This document shows, piece after piece, positions 62,555-64,000 of a stretch of DNA of 64,000 nucleotides (positions are counted from its first letter, which is position 1; each line of letters starts with the position of its first letter). The stretch is from an uncultured Alphaproteobacteria bacterium (lineage in GTDB: Bacteria > Pseudomonadota > Alphaproteobacteria > Rhodobacterales > Rhodobacteraceae): positions 1-64,000 of the forward strand of contig CACIAQ010000003.1 in the NCBI GenBank assembly GCA_902584635.1, in the 5' to 3' direction. A program made the position numbers and the translations under genes. The notes beneath the pieces were generated by a model, which had not been told where the DNA came from, ran no database searches, and saw only the letters and a list, made by a program, of their open reading frames with translations.

Positions 62555-64000
62555 CTACTTAAAAAGAATTTCTGTGGCCATGTTAGCTACATCCACAGTT
62601 AAACTAGTATTAATACCTAGAAAAATACAAAATAAAGCGAGTATCCATATAGGCATTAATATAAGAGCTCCTACTTCACTGTAAGACTCTGAACTATCTG
62701 AAAAGTATAAAACTTCAATTATCTTCCAAATATAGATAACTGCGAAGAGCGACGATGCGATAATGAGAACTGCTACTAACCAATACCCGGTTTCAAGTGC
62801 TGCTTCTAAAAGTAGCCATTTGCTAATAAAACCAGCCGTACCAGGCACGCCAATCAAGCTTAACCCCCCAATTACGAAAGCACCTGAGGTAAACGGCATA
62901 GATTTTCCCAGACCTCTCAAACTTTTAATATATACATTTTTTGTATTAAGCATAAAAGCACCTAGCGACATAAATAGTGCTGCTTTAGTGAATCCATGAT
63001 TAACCATATGCACTAATGAAGATGCAAGACCTTTTTGACTCATTAACGATAATCCAAGGAGCATATATCCTATTTGTGCCAGGCTAGAATAAGCGAGTAG
63101 CTTCTTCAAGTTCTGTTTGAAAATGGCAATGACTGATGCCGCAATCATTGCGATTACTGCAAGAGGCATTAAAAGGAGAAAAAAGAGCTCATTGACAAAG
63201 TTATCTTCATAATTGAACACAGAAAATACAAATCGGATTAGAACATAAAGTGCAACTTTGGTCGCAGTTGCAGCCAAAAAGCAGGTAACTACTGTAGGTG
63301 CAAAGGTATAAGCGTTAGGCAACCAAACATGAAGAGGAACCATAGCAAGCTTAAGTCCCATCCCTACAACAATAAAGGCGAATCCCGCTTGAATAGTTCT
63401 GTTATCACCTAATTGGCTAACTCTTTCCGCGATGTCGATCATATTTAGAGATCCAGTCGCCATGTATATATACCCAATGCCAATTACAAAAAAAGTTGCA
63501 CCAATAGTGCCCATTATTAGATAATTAAAGGACGCGGAGAGTGCCCTTCTATCAAGAAAGGCCCCCTGCGCTACCAAAACATAGGTGGACAAACTTGAAA
63601 TCTCTAAAAAGACAAAAACGTTAAAAATATCTGCTGTTGCTACTACACCTAACAAACCGGTAAGGCATAAAAGAAAGCAGGAGTAGAACAAAGTATGTTT
63701 TTCTTCAGGAATTTCTGCGTAAAGTGAAGAATACGAAAAGATCAGAACAATTGCACTTATAATCGATATGAGGAATAATAATATAGCGTTGGCTGCGTCT
63801 ATTCTGTATTCAATTCCGATTGGTGGTATCCATCCGCCAAGGTAATAGGTGAGAACGCTGCCGTCACTAACAGCTTGTACCAGTAAGATTGATATAAATA
63901 GACACGCTAAAGTACCTACAAAGCTTAGCAACCAAGACAATGTCTTATTGTTAAGTACAACCAATATAGGTGCTATCAACATTGGAGTAATCACCTGTAA
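62555..64000 (-). CDS. Mnh/Mrp antiporter subunit D-like protein (479+ residues, 5' end outside window)
   Basis: The product has about 14 membrane helices, FNVFVFLEISSLSTYVLVAQG near residue 125 (given in part; conserved Glu), AMVPLHVWLPNAYTFAPT near residue 215, and TKVALYVLIRF. The frame is open at the right edge: a GTG at 63994 would serve, but two more in-frame codons (Leu-Gln) lead out of the window and the N-terminus looks like an internal LQVITP segment, so the true start may lie upstream. It is the first visible of three related subunits. Confidence 0.85.
   Translation of the reverse strand, partial: LQVITPMLIAPILVVLNNKTLSWLLSFVGTLACLFISILLVQAVSDGSVLTYYLGGWIPPIGIEYRIDAANAILLFLISIISAIVLIFSYSSLYAEIPEEKHTLFYSCFLLCLTGLLGVVATADIFNVFVFLEISSLSTYVLVAQGAFLDRRALSASFNYLIMGTIGATFFVIGIGYIYMATGSLNMIDIAERVSQLGDNRTIQAGFAFIVVGMGLKLAMVPLHVWLPNAYTFAPTVVTCFLAATATKVALYVLIRFVFSVFNYEDNFVNELFFLLLMPLAVIAMIAASVIAIFKQNLKKLLAYSSLAQIGYMLLGLSLMSQKGLASSLVHMVNHGFTKAALFMSLGAFMLNTKNVYIKSLRGLGKSMPFTSGAFVIGGLSLIGVPGTAGFISKWLLLEAALETGYWLVAVLIIASSLFAVIYIWKIIEVLYFSDSSESYSEVGALILMPIWILALFCIFLGINTSLTVDVANMATEILFK

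Overview
The window comes from a low-GC, motile, Gram-negative bacterium, most likely a marine alphaproteobacterium. Supporting signs are a class I lysyl-tRNA synthetase, an NDUFS4-like accessory subunit of respiratory complex I, a full valine/isobutyrate catabolic operon, an Mrp/Mnh-type Na+/H+ antiporter with several subunit-D-like proteins, and flagellar stator genes of the sodium (PomAB) type. I see no phage, insertion sequence or CRISPR array. Nearly all genes belong to recognisable housekeeping or motility families and are tightly packed, with many overlapping stop/start codons and several TTG or GTG starts.

Layout. (1) 1-9719: flagellar export and motor-switch operon in the order fliH-I-J-K-L-M-N-O-P-Q-R-flhB, entered in the middle of fliH. 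A close match to a sigma-54 promoter lies just before fliO. (2) 9721-11777: four contiguous genes of unknown function on the same strand directly behind flhB. (3) 11778-13020: a badly decayed sugar O-methyltransferase pseudogene. (4) 13024-14973: pomB-like motB and pomA-like motA on the minus strand, preceded by a second sigma-54-like promoter. (5) 15136-21027: a DUF1566-like secreted protein, rpoN, a voltage-gated-type potassium channel, a lytic transglycosylase, small unknown proteins, and a coiled-coil membrane protein split by a frameshift at an 8-base homopolymer.

(6) 21132-25074: histidine genes hisB-hisH-hisA-hisF-hisE with a DUF2147 gene inserted on the opposite strand, followed by a PsiE-like gene. 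(7) 25109-32365: glutathione peroxidase, tiny membrane and lipoprotein genes, then mmsA, acyl-CoA dehydrogenase, 3-hydroxyisobutyryl-CoA hydrolase and mmsB (valine degradation to propionyl-CoA), nitronate monooxygenase and an enoyl-CoA hydratase. (8) 32428-35785: thiamine ABC transporter thiB-thiP-thiQ behind a TPP riboswitch; thiP is frameshifted at another 8-base homopolymer. (9) 35968-46307: Hsp20, pgi, an EamA exporter, tRNA-Arg(UCU), the complex I subunit, uvrB, lysK, a TerB-like protein, a PBP4-type carboxypeptidase and nadD. (10) 46372-51026: ettA, gltX, nadE. (11) 51181-59090: an 18-repeat MORN protein followed by the rod-shape operon mreB-mreC-mreD-mrdA-mrdB and a 2-hydroxyacid dehydrogenase. 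(12) 59087-64000: three large subunit-D-like Mnh antiporter proteins and a 96-residue partner, running off the right edge.

How it fits together. The export apparatus, stator, a linked rpoN and a lytic transglycosylase suggest a motility region with part of its regulation nearby. A PomAB-like stator would use the sodium gradient that the Mnh proteins help maintain. The points most worth following up are the unknown module behind flhB, the sigma-54 sites, an internal duplication in the PomB linker, the two homopolymer frameshifts, the decaying methyltransferase and several small genes. All assignments come from reading motifs and recalled family features, not from database searches.
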